A stretch of DNA of 64,000 nt from Bacillus kexueae (GCF_022809095.1 NZ_JALAZE010000006.1:62001-126000), one strand, 5' to 3'. Counted from the stretch's first letter, positions 28,598-37,072 are shown. Numbers and translations: made by a program. The notes: a model not told the origin generated them from the letters alone.

Positions 28598-30373
28598 TTA
28601 TGCGAGTTTATCAATTTGATCTATCACTTGTTGATGTTGATTTTGCAGATATTGACTATAACGTTTAGTCCACCTTTTAACAGATAAAACACCTAAAATC
28701 ACCGTTACAATAGTAAGCGCTATCATTGATAGCCAATAATATGACGAAACAACCCCATTTTCATAAGCTAAGCCAATTGGTGAGAAAGTGACATACACCG
28801 CCACAACCATCGCCAATAAAACGACTACCGTTAACAACGAATATTTCCATGGAACCATAGATACTTTTGCATTCGGTGCATATTGATACGCCTTTTCAAG
28901 TGGACGTAAACGACCAATTACTAGCATTATCAATGCTTCAACTGTAAATAAGATGGCATAAATATGAATAAAGTTTAATGTAATTTCAATGCCAAATAGC
29001 TGGTTTAATCCCCATACGAGCATATAGTAAGTGACAACATGGAATACGATGACGATTTTTGCTGCAATTGGAGGAACCTTTTTCGTTAGTAATCCAACTA
29101 GAACGATTGTAATAATTGGAATGTTAAAAAATCCAGTAAACCTTCTAATCAAATCCCATAATCCATCTGGTGCATTCATCAGAAGTGGGGAGATAAAGAA
29201 AGATACAATTGCGATAAGCCAACCGAATGTTTTACTTATCTTAATTAGTTTCTCATCAGAAGCATTCGGGTTGAATTGTGGTTTATAAATATCCAGCGCA
29301 AACATTGTAGCTGCACTATTTAATAGTGAATTAAAAGAACTAAACACCGCTCCTAAAAGTACAGCGAGGAAAAATCCAGACAGATATGTAGGCAAGACAT
29401 CTGCAACCAATGCAGGGTAAGCTAGATCTACTGGATCATATTGGTTACCATACAGGTGAAATGCTATGACACCCGGAATCATCATTAAAAATGGTACGCT
29501 CAATTTATAAAAACCAGAAAGAAGTACTCCTTTTTGACCTTCCGCTAAATTTTTCGCTCCAAGAGTTCTTTGAATTACGTATTGGTTTGTCCCCCAATAG
29601 AACAAGTTGGCGAAAATCATTCCAGTAAAAATGGTTCCGAATGGTACAGAATCCGTACTAGATCCTATTGCATTTAATTTTTCAGGGTGTGTCACAGCAA
29701 TTTTTTTCATCCCATCAAGGAAACTACCATCACCTAGTGCTATAAAACCTAGCACTGGAACTAGAATACCGACAATTAATAGTCCAATTCCGTTGATAGT
29801 ATCAGAAACAGCGACCGCTTTAAGTCCACCGAAGATCGCATAAATCGCACCAATGATTCCAATAACCCAAATAAGTAACCAAACAGACTGAGAATAAGAA
29901 ATATTCAAAATTTCAGGAACATCAAAGACTTTAAGTATTGCAAGAGCCCCTGAATATAGGGTGGAAGGAATTGTAACAAAGACATATCCTAACATAAATA
30001 ATACAACAGTGTATCGACGAACTCCTTCGTCAAACCGATTACTTAAAAATTCCGGTAATGTAGTAAAAGCCCCTCCTAAATATTTGGGTAAAAGATATAG
30101 CGCCATGATAACGATGGCAAATGAGGCTGTAACCTCCCATGCCATGTTTGATAAATTACTTCGATATGCTTGCCCATTTAAGCCTATCAACTGTTCTGCT
30201 GATAAATTTGTTAACAAAAGGGAACCAGCAATAAAGATACCCGTTAATCCTCGACCGGCTAAAAAGTATCCAGTAGAGTCATTCACTTCGCCTTTTGTCT
30301 TCCAATACGAAATAATCGCTACTAAAAACATGAAAAACACGCACGAAATTAGCGTAAACCAGATACTACCCAC
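28598..30373 (-). CDS. Sodium:solute symporter, candidate sulfoquinovose importer
   Basis: About 591 residues from GTG 30373, which follows AAAGGGGG; the TTG at 30412 would overlap the upstream gene and is rejected. About 14-15 membrane segments, with GYFLAGRGLTGIFIAGSLL, AIYAIFGGLKAVAVSDTING and SSFNSLLNSAATMFALDIY. Closely related to the symporter at 20277-21866. It lies between the DUF4867-like gene and the sulfoquinovosidase in one unit, so it probably imports sulfoquinovose or sulfoquinovosyl glycerol with sodium. The C-terminus is longer by one or two membrane segments than in the paralogue. Confidence 0.85.
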   Translation of the reverse strand: MGSIWFTLISCVFFMFLVAIISYWKTKGEVNDSTGYFLAGRGLTGIFIAGSLLLTNLSAEQLIGLNGQAYRSNLSNMAWEVTASFAIVIMALYLLPKYLGGAFTTLPEFLSNRFDEGVRRYTVVLFMLGYVFVTIPSTLYSGALAILKVFDVPEILNISYSQSVWLLIWVIGIIGAIYAIFGGLKAVAVSDTINGIGLLIVGILVPVLGFIALGDGSFLDGMKKIAVTHPEKLNAIGSSTDSVPFGTIFTGMIFANLFYWGTNQYVIQRTLGAKNLAEGQKGVLLSGFYKLSVPFLMMIPGVIAFHLYGNQYDPVDLAYPALVADVLPTYLSGFFLAVLLGAVFSSFNSLLNSAATMFALDIYKPQFNPNASDEKLIKISKTFGWLIAIVSFFISPLLMNAPDGLWDLIRRFTGFFNIPIITIVLVGLLTKKVPPIAAKIVIVFHVVTYYMLVWGLNQLFGIEITLNFIHIYAILFTVEALIMLVIGRLRPLEKAYQYAPNAKVSMVPWKYSLLTVVVLLAMVVAVYVTFSPIGLAYENGVVSSYYWLSMIALTIVTVILGVLSVKRWTKRYSQYLQNQHQQVIDQIDKLA

Positions 30374-30396
30374 AATTAATCCCCCTTTATAACCGA

Positions 30397-31062
30397 TTAT
30401 GTAATCGGACAAATGTGAATATTCTCCCCTAAGAGACCTTGAAATGCACCTTTCTCTACTAATCTCTCACAATCTGAATGAGTTAATAACCACTTATTCT
30501 TCATAAATAGCAGATCATTCTGCTCTCTATGTTGTAAGGGAGTGTTCGTTCCTTCTGGAAGGATGATTATACTTTTAAACCCCTCCGTTGTGACCTGACA
30601 CGGAGAAAAGTGAAGCGTTGTACTATAGATCTCAAGACATGAATGTTTCGGAACAAAGAAAGCCTTTACATTTTTCGTGTAAAAAAAATCTCCTACCATC
30701 TCTTCCCTTGTTCCTAACAGTAATACCAAATCGGTACCTGCAAGGAACAACTCATGCCCATTATGAAACTCCAATGCGTTTAAATACTCATTATGACCGT
30801 TACAGTAGCCAATTTGGATTGATAGGTCTCCATAATAATCCCTTTTGACTTTTTCTTTAACCTTTGTCTGTTCCATCTTTTGATCTGATGCTACGTAAAT
30901 ATTCCCATCATTCGGTATCTTCGTTTCTTCAAGACACTGAAAAAGCTCCATAAAATCCGCGTCAATTTTCATTATTTTACCATACTGATTAAAAAGGTTG
31001 TTATGAATAGTGTATATAGGAATGGATTGGTTACATATTCGTATTCGTTCTAAATAAGTCAT
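30397..31062 (-). CDS. DUF4867-like protein of the sulfosugar cluster, function unknown
   Basis: 221 residues, soluble, no signal peptide. I take it for the DUF4867 family, from memory: N-terminal helical part, then a beta-rich cupin-like half (GHELFLAGTDLVLLLG, LHFSPC, IILPEGTNTP). Such genes occur with sugar-isomerase pathways in Firmicutes. Here it lies between transaldolase and symporter, so a job on the free sugar, for example as anomer epimerase, is possible but unproven. ATG after AATGGAGG. The stop codon lies inside a short palindrome (CCGATTACATAATCGG) just before the symporter's ribosome binding site. Confidence 0.65.
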   Translation of the reverse strand: MTYLERIRICNQSIPIYTIHNNLFNQYGKIMKIDADFMELFQCLEETKIPNDGNIYVASDQKMEQTKVKEKVKRDYYGDLSIQIGYCNGHNEYLNALEFHNGHELFLAGTDLVLLLGTREEMVGDFFYTKNVKAFFVPKHSCLEIYSTTLHFSPCQVTTEGFKSIIILPEGTNTPLQHREQNDLLFMKNKWLLTHSDCERLVEKGAFQGLLGENIHICPIT

Positions 31063-31100
31063 TTAATCCTCCATTATAACTAGAGTCCTTGATCAAGAGA

Positions 31101-31114
31101 TGAAAACGCTTGCG
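31101..31114 (+). promoter_or_regulatory. cre-like site between transaldolase and DUF4867-like gene
   Basis: TGAAAACGCTTGCG is close to the CcpA target pattern. It also forms one arm of an imperfect stem with AACGCTCGCG sequences at about 31142-31153, so it could alternatively belong to an RNA hairpin that lowers read-through from the transaldolase gene. Confidence 0.5.
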
Positions 31115-31117
31115 ATT

Positions 31118-31130
31118 CATTACGTAATTG
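31118..31130. promoter_or_regulatory. Possible GntR operator
   Basis: CATTACGTAATTG is a palindrome around TTACGTAA. Related half-sites (ATAACGTA and TACGTTAT) flank the promoter side of the transaldolase at 31873-31909. Binding by the cluster's GntR protein is a guess. Confidence 0.35.
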
Positions 31131-31171
31131 AAATCATATTGAACGCGAGCGTTTTTCCTCTCTTAAACTCT

Positions 31172-31849
31172 CTAATTCATTACTTCTTCTTTTACTGTTT
31201 CATCCCATGCTTTACGGAATACATCGAGTCCATGATTCGTAAATGCATGGTAGAAACTATTCTTATACACTTCAAAACCACAAGTGACAATATGAGCTCC
31301 AGTCTTTGCCGCATCTACAATTTGTTTTCCGTTTCGCAATGCTGCCACAATAATCTCTGTATCGTAACCATAGTTTTTATAAATATTTACTATATCTTGA
31401 ATATATTGACCTGTATCTTCTCCGCTGTTCTCTTTCCAGCCGACGAATGGAGAAACGAATTTTGCACCAATCCGAGCTGGTTGAAGCGCTTGGGAAGGAG
31501 AGAATACAAGTGTTATGTTTGTACGAATCCCTTCAAACTCTAACTCTTTTGCGGCAATAAGCCCAGATTCTGTACAAGGAATTTTAATTATAAAATTATC
31601 CGAGAGTTTAGCAATTTTCTTTCCCTCGCTTACCATCTCTTTCGGATCTTCAAGATGAGGGTTAATTTCAACAGAAATTGGAAAGTTTGAAACGTGTTTA
31701 AATTCACTCGCAAGTTCTTCTAACACAGTTAGAAAAGGTTTACCGCTATTCATAATGTGACGAGGATTTGTTGTAACTCCTTCAATCCCCCAATTTTCAT
31801 ACGCGTATCGAATTTCTTCAATTTTGGCACTGTCTAAAAAATATTTCAT
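31172..31849 (-). CDS. sftT: Transaldolase-family enzyme, probable 6-deoxy-6-sulfofructose transaldolase
   Basis: 225 residues, small transaldolase (TalC/FSA size). YFLDSAKIEEI at the start, GVTTNPRHI, and the Schiff-base lysine in NFIIKIPCT. It differs clearly from the housekeeping TalC type. In the transaldolase sulfoglycolysis pathway it splits 6-deoxy-6-sulfofructose, gives the C3 unit to glyceraldehyde 3-phosphate to make fructose 6-phosphate, and releases 3-sulfolactaldehyde. First gene of the cluster; ATG after GGAGGTTGAG. Assignment rests on family plus neighbours. Confidence 0.85.
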   Translation of the reverse strand: MKYFLDSAKIEEIRYAYENWGIEGVTTNPRHIMNSGKPFLTVLEELASEFKHVSNFPISVEINPHLEDPKEMVSEGKKIAKLSDNFIIKIPCTESGLIAAKELEFEGIRTNITLVFSPSQALQPARIGAKFVSPFVGWKENSGEDTGQYIQDIVNIYKNYGYDTEIIVAALRNGKQIVDAAKTGAHIVTCGFEVYKNSFYHAFTNHGLDVFRKAWDETVKEEVMN

Positions 31850-31872
31850 TTTTTCTCAACCTCCATTAGTGG

Positions 31873-31909
31873 TTATAACGTAATAATGTTTATATAATAC
31901 GTTATTATG
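31873..31909. promoter_or_regulatory. Inverted ATAACGTA half-sites before the sulfosugar cluster
   Basis: ATAACGTA (31875-31882) and its inverse TACGTTAT (31898-31905) frame an AT-rich core 25-60 bp before the transaldolase start, a good place for an operator. The same TACGTAA core recurs at 31118-31130. Confidence 0.4.
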
Positions 31910-32001
31910 TTTGTTTTCATTTTATGAAATTCAAATTTAAATTTCAACTATTTTTCGAAAATTCAACCAACAAACATGGAAATTGTTTTTAGTTCCCAAC
32001 T

Positions 32002-32027
32002 AAAAAGGACGTCTAAATAAGACGCCC
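32002..32027 (-). terminator. Terminator of the CBS-domain gene
   Basis: 8-bp stem (32007-32014 with 32020-32027) followed by five T on the minus strand, just behind the stop at 32034. Confidence 0.75.
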
Positions 32028-32033
32028 TCTTTT

Positions 32034-32459
32034 CTAACTCGTTCGATTATTCTCTGAAATATTCGTTAATGCATCCCCTGCGGATTCATTCGATTGTTGG
32101 TTTGTTGCCAAATCTCCGAGGGCAACCATGCCAACGAGTTGATTGTTTTCAACTACAGGTAATCGGCGGATTTGATTTTGTGACATGAGTTGTGCTGCTT
32201 CTTGTAAGCTCATGTTTGGGTCTCCCGTAACGATATTGGAAGACATCACTTGGGACACAGGTGTATTACCATCCATCCCTTGTGCTGTTGTTCGTGTTGT
32301 AATGTCGCGATCCGTTACGATTCCTTTAATTTGTCCGTTCTCAACGACCGGGATTGAACCGATATTATGCTGGTTCATTAATTGTGCTGCTTCTTGAACA
32401 GTTTGGTTTGACGAAACACAAACGACGTTTTTACTCATAATTTGTTGAATATTATTCAT
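32034..32459 (-). CDS. CBS-domain pair protein (YhcV-like)
   Basis: 141 residues made of two CBS domains: IMSKNVVCVSSNQTVQEAA with IVTDRDITTR, then VMSSNIVTGDPNMSLQEAA with VALGDL. Such pairs bind adenine nucleotides and sense energy state. The C-terminal tail is Asn/Ser-rich. It matches B. subtilis YhcV in length and layout, and the yhcU-, yhcT- and yhcS-like genes lie nearby. ATG after AAAGGAGTG. Target process unknown. Confidence 0.85.
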   Translation of the reverse strand: MNNIQQIMSKNVVCVSSNQTVQEAAQLMNQHNIGSIPVVENGQIKGIVTDRDITTRTTAQGMDGNTPVSQVMSSNIVTGDPNMSLQEAAQLMSQNQIRRLPVVENNQLVGMVALGDLATNQQSNESAGDALTNISENNRTS

Positions 32460-32646
32460 GATGATTCACTCCTTTCCTACATAGTTTGAACGGGAGTGCG
32501 TAAATTATTACTTGAAAAAAACTTTTTTCTTCTTTCACTAATTTTTCACAAATCATATGTATAATGTTCTTGTGTTTCCTTTTACAAATAATGTTTACTT
32601 ATTCTATAATACGAATGGATATCGTAATTAGGAAATGAGGGTTTTT

Positions 32647-33066
32647 ATGAAGGAAAAATCACAAGAGAATTTATTATTTATCGCATGGGGTGCTTCGCTC
32701 ATTTCCACGTTAGGGAGTTTGTTTTTTTCAGAAGTTATGAAGTTTATTCCGTGCGAGCTCTGTTGGTACCAACGTATTTTCATGTATCCTCTTGTCATAA
32801 TTTTAGGAATCGCAACTGTAAAAAAAGACGCGAGCATTGCCCTATATTCAGCTGTCTTATCTGCGATAGGGGGTAGCATTTCAATTTATCATTATGCTAT
32901 TCAAAAGGTATCGTTTTTCCAAAGTACAGCTCCGGCGTGTGGACAAGTCCCTTGCACAGGAGAATACATTAATTTATTCGGCTTTGCGACCATTCCATTT
33001 TTAGCGCTCGTTGGCTTTTCAATCATCTTCATTACAAGCATGATGATTATTCGAAATAAAGGTTAG
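32647..33066 (+). CDS. bdbC: Disulfide bond formation protein, DsbB/BdbC family
   Basis: 139 residues from ATG 32647, preceded by GAGGG; the ATG at 32635 leaves too little room for a site. Four membrane helices. Two cysteine pairs face outside: CELC (about 36 and 39) and CGQVPC (about 98 and 103), as needed to pass electrons from a thiol oxidase to quinones. KFIPCELCWYQRI is nearly the BdbC signature. 10 bp before a thioredoxin-like partner, so the two form one redox system in the cell envelope. Confidence 0.92.
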   Translation: MKEKSQENLLFIAWGASLISTLGSLFFSEVMKFIPCELCWYQRIFMYPLVIILGIATVKKDASIALYSAVLSAIGGSISIYHYAIQKVSFFQSTAPACGQVPCTGEYINLFGFATIPFLALVGFSIIFITSMMIIRNKG

Positions 33067-33076
33067 GTGAAAGATT

Positions 33077-33556
33077 ATGAAAAAGATATTGATTTTTGGA
33101 AGTATCGTCTTGTTATTATTCGGCTTACTAGCATTCGTCACAAATTATCAAAACCAGCAAAAGCTTGCTTCCATTGAAAACAACCCGTATGGAAAAACAG
33201 AATTAGATCCAGAGACGATTAACTTATTAGATGATCCAAACTATCAGAACATCATATTACCGGAAGAGCTTGACAAACAAATCGAAAATGAAGAAGACAT
33301 GATCGTCTACTTCTTTAGCTCTACATGTGTTTATTGTAAACAAGCTACTCCTATTCTCATGCCTATTGCAGACGATTTAGGCGTTGAAATTCAACAATAT
33401 AACTTATTAGAATTCGAGCAAGGATGGAACGATTACAACATTAATGCTACTCCTACCCTTGTTAAATTTGAAAACGGCAAAGAAGTGGAACGTGTAGAAG
33501 GTCTCCAAGAAGAAGCTTTTTACCAAGAACTCTTAACCGAGTGGAAGGCATCATAG
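33077..33556 (+). CDS. Membrane-anchored thioredoxin-like thiol-disulfide protein
   Basis: 159 residues. An N-terminal signal anchor (residues 4-22) is followed by an outside thioredoxin fold with active site CVYC (84 and 87) in FFSSTCVYCKQATP and a cis-Pro loop NATPTLVKF. Partner of the BdbC-like protein just upstream, functionally like BdbA/BdbD; the CVYC pair fits an oxidase or disulfide carrier. It ends in a good terminator. Confidence 0.85.
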   Translation: MKKILIFGSIVLLLFGLLAFVTNYQNQQKLASIENNPYGKTELDPETINLLDDPNYQNIILPEELDKQIENEEDMIVYFFSSTCVYCKQATPILMPIADDLGVEIQQYNLLEFEQGWNDYNINATPTLVKFENGKEVERVEGLQEEAFYQELLTEWKAS

Positions 33557-33576
33557 TCGTAATCTAAAATAATGAA

Positions 33577-33606
33577 AGGTGTGCTAAAACGTAGCACACC
33601 TTTTTT
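33577..33606 (+). terminator. Terminator behind the bdbC operon
   Basis: 10-bp stem (33577-33586 with 33592-33601) followed by six T. It also lies behind the convergent rsgA-like gene. Confidence 0.85.
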
Positions 33607-33607
33607 C

Positions 33608-34666
33608 TTACCTTTTACGGGGCATTTTCCGAATGTGTTTATGGATTTTTTTCCATTTTTGTTTTTCGATGAGAGCAAGTTGTTCATCTTGCTTTCTCAT
33701 CGAGAAGGCAATTTCCCGTTGAAGCTTTTTGTAGCTTTTAAGCCGTTCGACCGCAAGACTCCCATCATCAATCGCTTTTTTCACCGCACAGTCCGGTTCT
33801 GATTCGTGCTGGCAGTCATTGAATCGACATGTTCGAGCTAATTCTTCAATGTCAGCGAAAGTCGAATCTAATGATTCTTCTCCCTCCCAAAGCTTCAGTT
33901 CTCTCATACCAGGTGTATCAATGATTAAAGCTCCATTGGGGAGTGAAAATAGTTCGCGATGGGTCGTCGTGTGTCTTCCTTTGTCATCCCCATCTCGAAC
34001 ACTTAAGGTTTTTTGAACATCTTGATTCATTAGGCCGTTTAGTAATGAGGATTTTCCAACCCCAGATGAACCGAGTAAGGCAATGGTCTTCCCTTCCAAT
34101 AAGTAAGGAGACAGTTCGTCATACCCTTCACGCTCTATATTGTTTACACAAACAACTGGAACACCAATTGCCACTTCTTCTACTTCCGCTCTTTTCTCTT
34201 CGATATCTTCACATAAATCTTTTTTGGTCAGGACAATGACAGGTGTCGCTCCACTATCGTAAGCAAGTAGCACATAACGCTCGATTCGTCTAACATTAAA
34301 ATCTCGATTGAGAGACGAAACGATAAAAACGTAATCAACGTTTGCTGCTACAATTTGTTGCTCTATTTTACTCCCTGCACTTTGACGGATAAAGCGACTT
34401 TTTCGATTTAACACATGCTGAATGACAGCTTTCTTTTCATTCGGCAGCGGTTTAAATAGTACCCAATCTCCAACAGCAGGGTAATCCTCCTTGCAGACTG
34501 CATCGAAGCGAAATTTCCCTGATAATTCTCCCAGCCACTCGCCTGATTCATTGGCGATTCGATACATATGCTTATGCTCAAGGGTAACACGTCCAATCGC
34601 ACCGTCCCAATCTTCCACTTGAGCTTGAAAAAAATCATTCCAACCAAATGTTTCTAACGTCTTCAA
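33608..34666 (-). CDS. rsgA: Ribosome small subunit-dependent GTPase A, paralogue
   Basis: 352 residues, longer than the usual RsgA of about 295. OB fold at the N-terminus, then a circularly permuted GTPase: LTKKD (G4) precedes the P-loop GSSGVGKSSLLNGL and DTPGMREL. C-terminal zinc knuckle CRFNDCQHESEPDC. It helps the 30S subunit mature. Bacillus genomes often carry a standard rsgA in the prkC/spoVM region and a longer second copy; this looks like the second one. TTG start 8 bases behind AGGAGG. Confidence 0.88.
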   Translation of the reverse strand: MKTLETFGWNDFFQAQVEDWDGAIGRVTLEHKHMYRIANESGEWLGELSGKFRFDAVCKEDYPAVGDWVLFKPLPNEKKAVIQHVLNRKSRFIRQSAGSKIEQQIVAANVDYVFIVSSLNRDFNVRRIERYVLLAYDSGATPVIVLTKKDLCEDIEEKRAEVEEVAIGVPVVCVNNIEREGYDELSPYLLEGKTIALLGSSGVGKSSLLNGLMNQDVQKTLSVRDGDDKGRHTTTHRELFSLPNGALIIDTPGMRELKLWEGEESLDSTFADIEELARTCRFNDCQHESEPDCAVKKAIDDGSLAVERLKSYKKLQREIAFSMRKQDEQLALIEKQKWKKIHKHIRKMPRKR

Positions 34667-35023
34667 TGTCGTATCCTCCTATATTCCATTGTCTGAAATG
34701 AGAAGGATACAGCTTTATTCCATTAGGAATCGCTACACCCTTCTCCTAATTTAAAAACTGCTTTTACACTCAGCATCAATCATCACTCCGTTTCTATTTG
34801 AATTGAGAGTATTATACAATGAATCAATGAAAAAAGCCATCAGCTATTGCGATGGCTCCGTTTTTAGACAACGTAAGTAAAATATGAAGATTCCATTCAC
34901 TAAGAAGCGAAAGAAGAGTCCTCCTTTCGCATCCAATGCTATCTCTGAAAACAACAAACTTTTAGAGTACAATTAGATAAGAACCTTTAAGAATAACCAC
35001 ATATCCTTGATGGCATGAATTGG
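34667..35023. other. Intergenic region between rsgA and yhcU-like genes
   Basis: About 357 bp without a convincing gene. It holds a two-way hairpin at 34830-34862. On the minus strand an AAAGGAGG sequence (near 34917-34924) is not followed by a usable start codon at proper distance. Confidence 0.5.
34830..34862. terminator. Terminator-like hairpin in the rsgA-yhcU gap
   Basis: 7-bp stem AGCCATC/GATGGCT (34835-34841 with 34851-34857) with A-run before and T-run after. The transcript it ends is not identified. Confidence 0.6.
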
Positions 35024-35431
35024 TTATATAATCCACTTATTTGCAGGTTTTATATACCGACTAAAAACATCATCTTCCCTTACTAAAACAGAACGGAATT
35101 GATCAAACGACAGCGGAAATTTATATCCGTATTGCTCTAATGTTTGTAAGTTTTTTTCATACATTTCTCGGTATTTTTCCTCGTTTTTTTCTGCTTCCTG
35201 TGCATTTTCCAATATCGCAATAAGTGCTTGTAAACTGGACATAATTTGAAAAGCTTCTTGTAACGTTCCGTTGTATCCGGTTGACTGATTAGGTTTCAAT
35301 ACGGATAACTGTTCAAATTCCTCAATTTTCTTATCTGGAAAGTACATTGGGAAGATCTCGGTATACATTTGTTCAATTAGTTCTTCTATATAGCGTTCTT
35401 GCTCTTCCGTACTTGCCAATACAACTTTCAC
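35024..35431 (-). CDS. YhcU-like protein of unknown function
   Basis: 135 residues, soluble and acidic, mostly helical. Start MKVVLASTEEQERYIEELIEQ resembles B. subtilis YhcU (DUF5365-type). It is divergent from the yhcT-like gene as in B. subtilis, which supports the identity. Function unknown. Confidence 0.7.
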   Translation of the reverse strand: MKVVLASTEEQERYIEELIEQMYTEIFPMYFPDKKIEEFEQLSVLKPNQSTGYNGTLQEAFQIMSSLQALIAILENAQEAEKNEEKYREMYEKNLQTLEQYGYKFPLSFDQFRSVLVREDDVFSRYIKPANKWII

Positions 35432-35567
35432 CGATTCTCACCCTCGTTTTACGATTTGTTACTTACATAAGGATACCATAGCTCTCCCGTTCATTTTACA
35501 GGTAAGTGTTTCCGTTCAATTTGGTGTATACTGATGTCATGATATTTTAATTAGTAAGGAGTTATCT

Positions 35568-36461
35568 ATGATTCGAAAAGATCAGTGGATGATATGGCCC
35601 GCAAAAAGCGACTGGGTCTCCATCCCTTTACAAGAATTATTACGTACGACTTTCCGCGTCCCAAAAGGCCTACTTCATGAATGGCGAATGGAGAAAAAAG
35701 TAAAGGTTAATGGAGTAGATCCAAATTGGACCAAGCCGTTAACACTTGGGGACGAATTAGCCATTGAGCTATTTACAAAGGAAACCGATGAGGTAAAACC
35801 TGAAAATCTTCCGCTTGATATCTTATACGAAGATGATCACTTAATTATTGTTAATAAACCACCGTATATGAACACACATCCAAATGAAGAAGGTGAAACA
35901 GGAACACTTGGCAATGCCCTTTCCTACTACTTCGAAGCAAAAGGAATAAAAGCTCGACATATTCATCGCCTTGACCAAAACACTTCGGGTGCGATTATCT
36001 TTGCTAAACATCGATTCGCGTACGCCCTCTTAAGTCAAGACTTACTTGAGCGCAAAATTAAGCGAACGTATGTCGCCATCGTTCACGGAACGAAAATGAA
36101 AGAAAGCGGAACAATCGACGCTCCCATCGGTCGCGACCGTCACCATCCTGTCAGAAGAAGAGTTTCGAAAAGTGGGCAACAAGCTATTACTCACTTTCAT
36201 ATAGTGAAAAAATTCCCACCGAAATATTCAATTGTGAAATTAACACTTGATACCGGGCGCACCCATCAAATACGTGTTCACCTATCATCTATCGGCCATC
36301 CTATTGTAGGTGATCAGCTTTATGGCGGGAAAACGAACAACATGAAACGTCAAGCTCTTCATGCTGAAAACATCAGTCTTATTCACCCATTTACAAATGA
36401 AAAGATTAAGGTGGAGGCTCCGCTTCCTTCAGACATGAAAGCACTTATTAGAAATATTTAA
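35568..36461 (+). CDS. RluA-family RNA pseudouridine synthase (YhcT-like)
   Basis: 297 residues. An S4-like N-terminal part is followed by the RluA catalytic domain with HRLDQNTSGAIIFAK (catalytic Asp) and the late TGRTHQIRVHLSSIGHPIVGD. It changes uridines in rRNA or tRNA to pseudouridine; target not known. Matches YhcT of B. subtilis and lies beside a YhcS-like sortase in convergent layout. Confidence 0.88.
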   Translation: MIRKDQWMIWPAKSDWVSIPLQELLRTTFRVPKGLLHEWRMEKKVKVNGVDPNWTKPLTLGDELAIELFTKETDEVKPENLPLDILYEDDHLIIVNKPPYMNTHPNEEGETGTLGNALSYYFEAKGIKARHIHRLDQNTSGAIIFAKHRFAYALLSQDLLERKIKRTYVAIVHGTKMKESGTIDAPIGRDRHHPVRRRVSKSGQQAITHFHIVKKFPPKYSIVKLTLDTGRTHQIRVHLSSIGHPIVGDQLYGGKTNNMKRQALHAENISLIHPFTNEKIKVEAPLPSDMKALIRNI

Positions 36462-36465
36462 GAAA

Positions 36466-36503
36466 ATGAGCAGAAAAACTCCAAGGGGAGCCTTTCTGCT
36501 CAT
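36466..36503. terminator. Hairpin between yhcT- and sortase-like genes
   Basis: 11-bp stem (36466-36476 with 36493-36503) that overlaps the end of the sortase gene. T-runs are weak on both sides, so it is a probable but not strong terminator. Confidence 0.5.
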
Positions 36504-37072
36504 ACTCGTTTTCCATAAATAATGTATCGGTCTGGGGCATTTCCAATAAAGGAGAATGGATAACATGTTGTTAAAATCAGTTCTTCCTTTTCATTCTGCA
36601 GTGTGATGATACTCGTATCATCTGCTGCAACAATTTTCGTATCAATCATTTCGTACGTAAACTCCCCATACGGCAATTGAATAACAAGTAAATCCCCGAT
36701 TTCAAGCTCCCCCATTCTTCGAAAAACGGTATCTCGATGTCCGGATAATACAATTTGCCCTTCTTCATTCGGATAATAGCTTCCTTCGTAATGCCCAACA
36801 CCTTTATCTAGAGCATCCGGGTCCGTTCCTTCAATAATTGGGAGTTCTGCTTCAAGCTTTGGAATAAGTAATAACCCTGCTTCCTCCCCATTTTCAGGTC
36901 GATACGGATTGTCTTTGGAATGTTCAATGGTTGTTGAAGAAGCTTCTGTAACGATTTTTTTCGCTTCTTCTTTCGCTTGATTCGTTTCAACTTTCGTATT
37001 AATAATTTTCCAGCCGGCGAATCCAATGAAACATAATCCGGCTACAATGAACATAAACGACAACCACTTCAT
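36500..37072 (-). CDS. Class D sortase (YhcS-like)
   Basis: 190 residues. N-terminal membrane anchor (about 5-24), then a sortase barrel with His112 (SGHRD), Cys170 (LTTCYPF) and Arg182 (DRYI), all in place. Sortases cut sorting signals and tie proteins to the cell wall. Class D members of Bacillus use LPNTA-like signals, and the only LPxTG-type protein in this window, the YhcR-like protein at 52221-56945, ends in LPNTA. In B. subtilis the two genes are neighbours; here about 15 kb lie between. Confidence 0.9.
   Translation of the reverse strand: MKWLSFMFIVAGLCFIGFAGWKIINTKVETNQAKEEAKKIVTEASSTTIEHSKDNPYRPENGEEAGLLLIPKLEAELPIIEGTDPDALDKGVGHYEGSYYPNEEGQIVLSGHRDTVFRRMGELEIGDLLVIQLPYGEFTYEMIDTKIVAADDTSIITLQNEKEELILTTCYPFSFIGNAPDRYIIYGKRV

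Noticed and set aside
34860-35000. Possible small minus-strand gene behind AAAGGAGG
   Set aside because: No ATG, GTG or TTG lies at a usable distance from the site.
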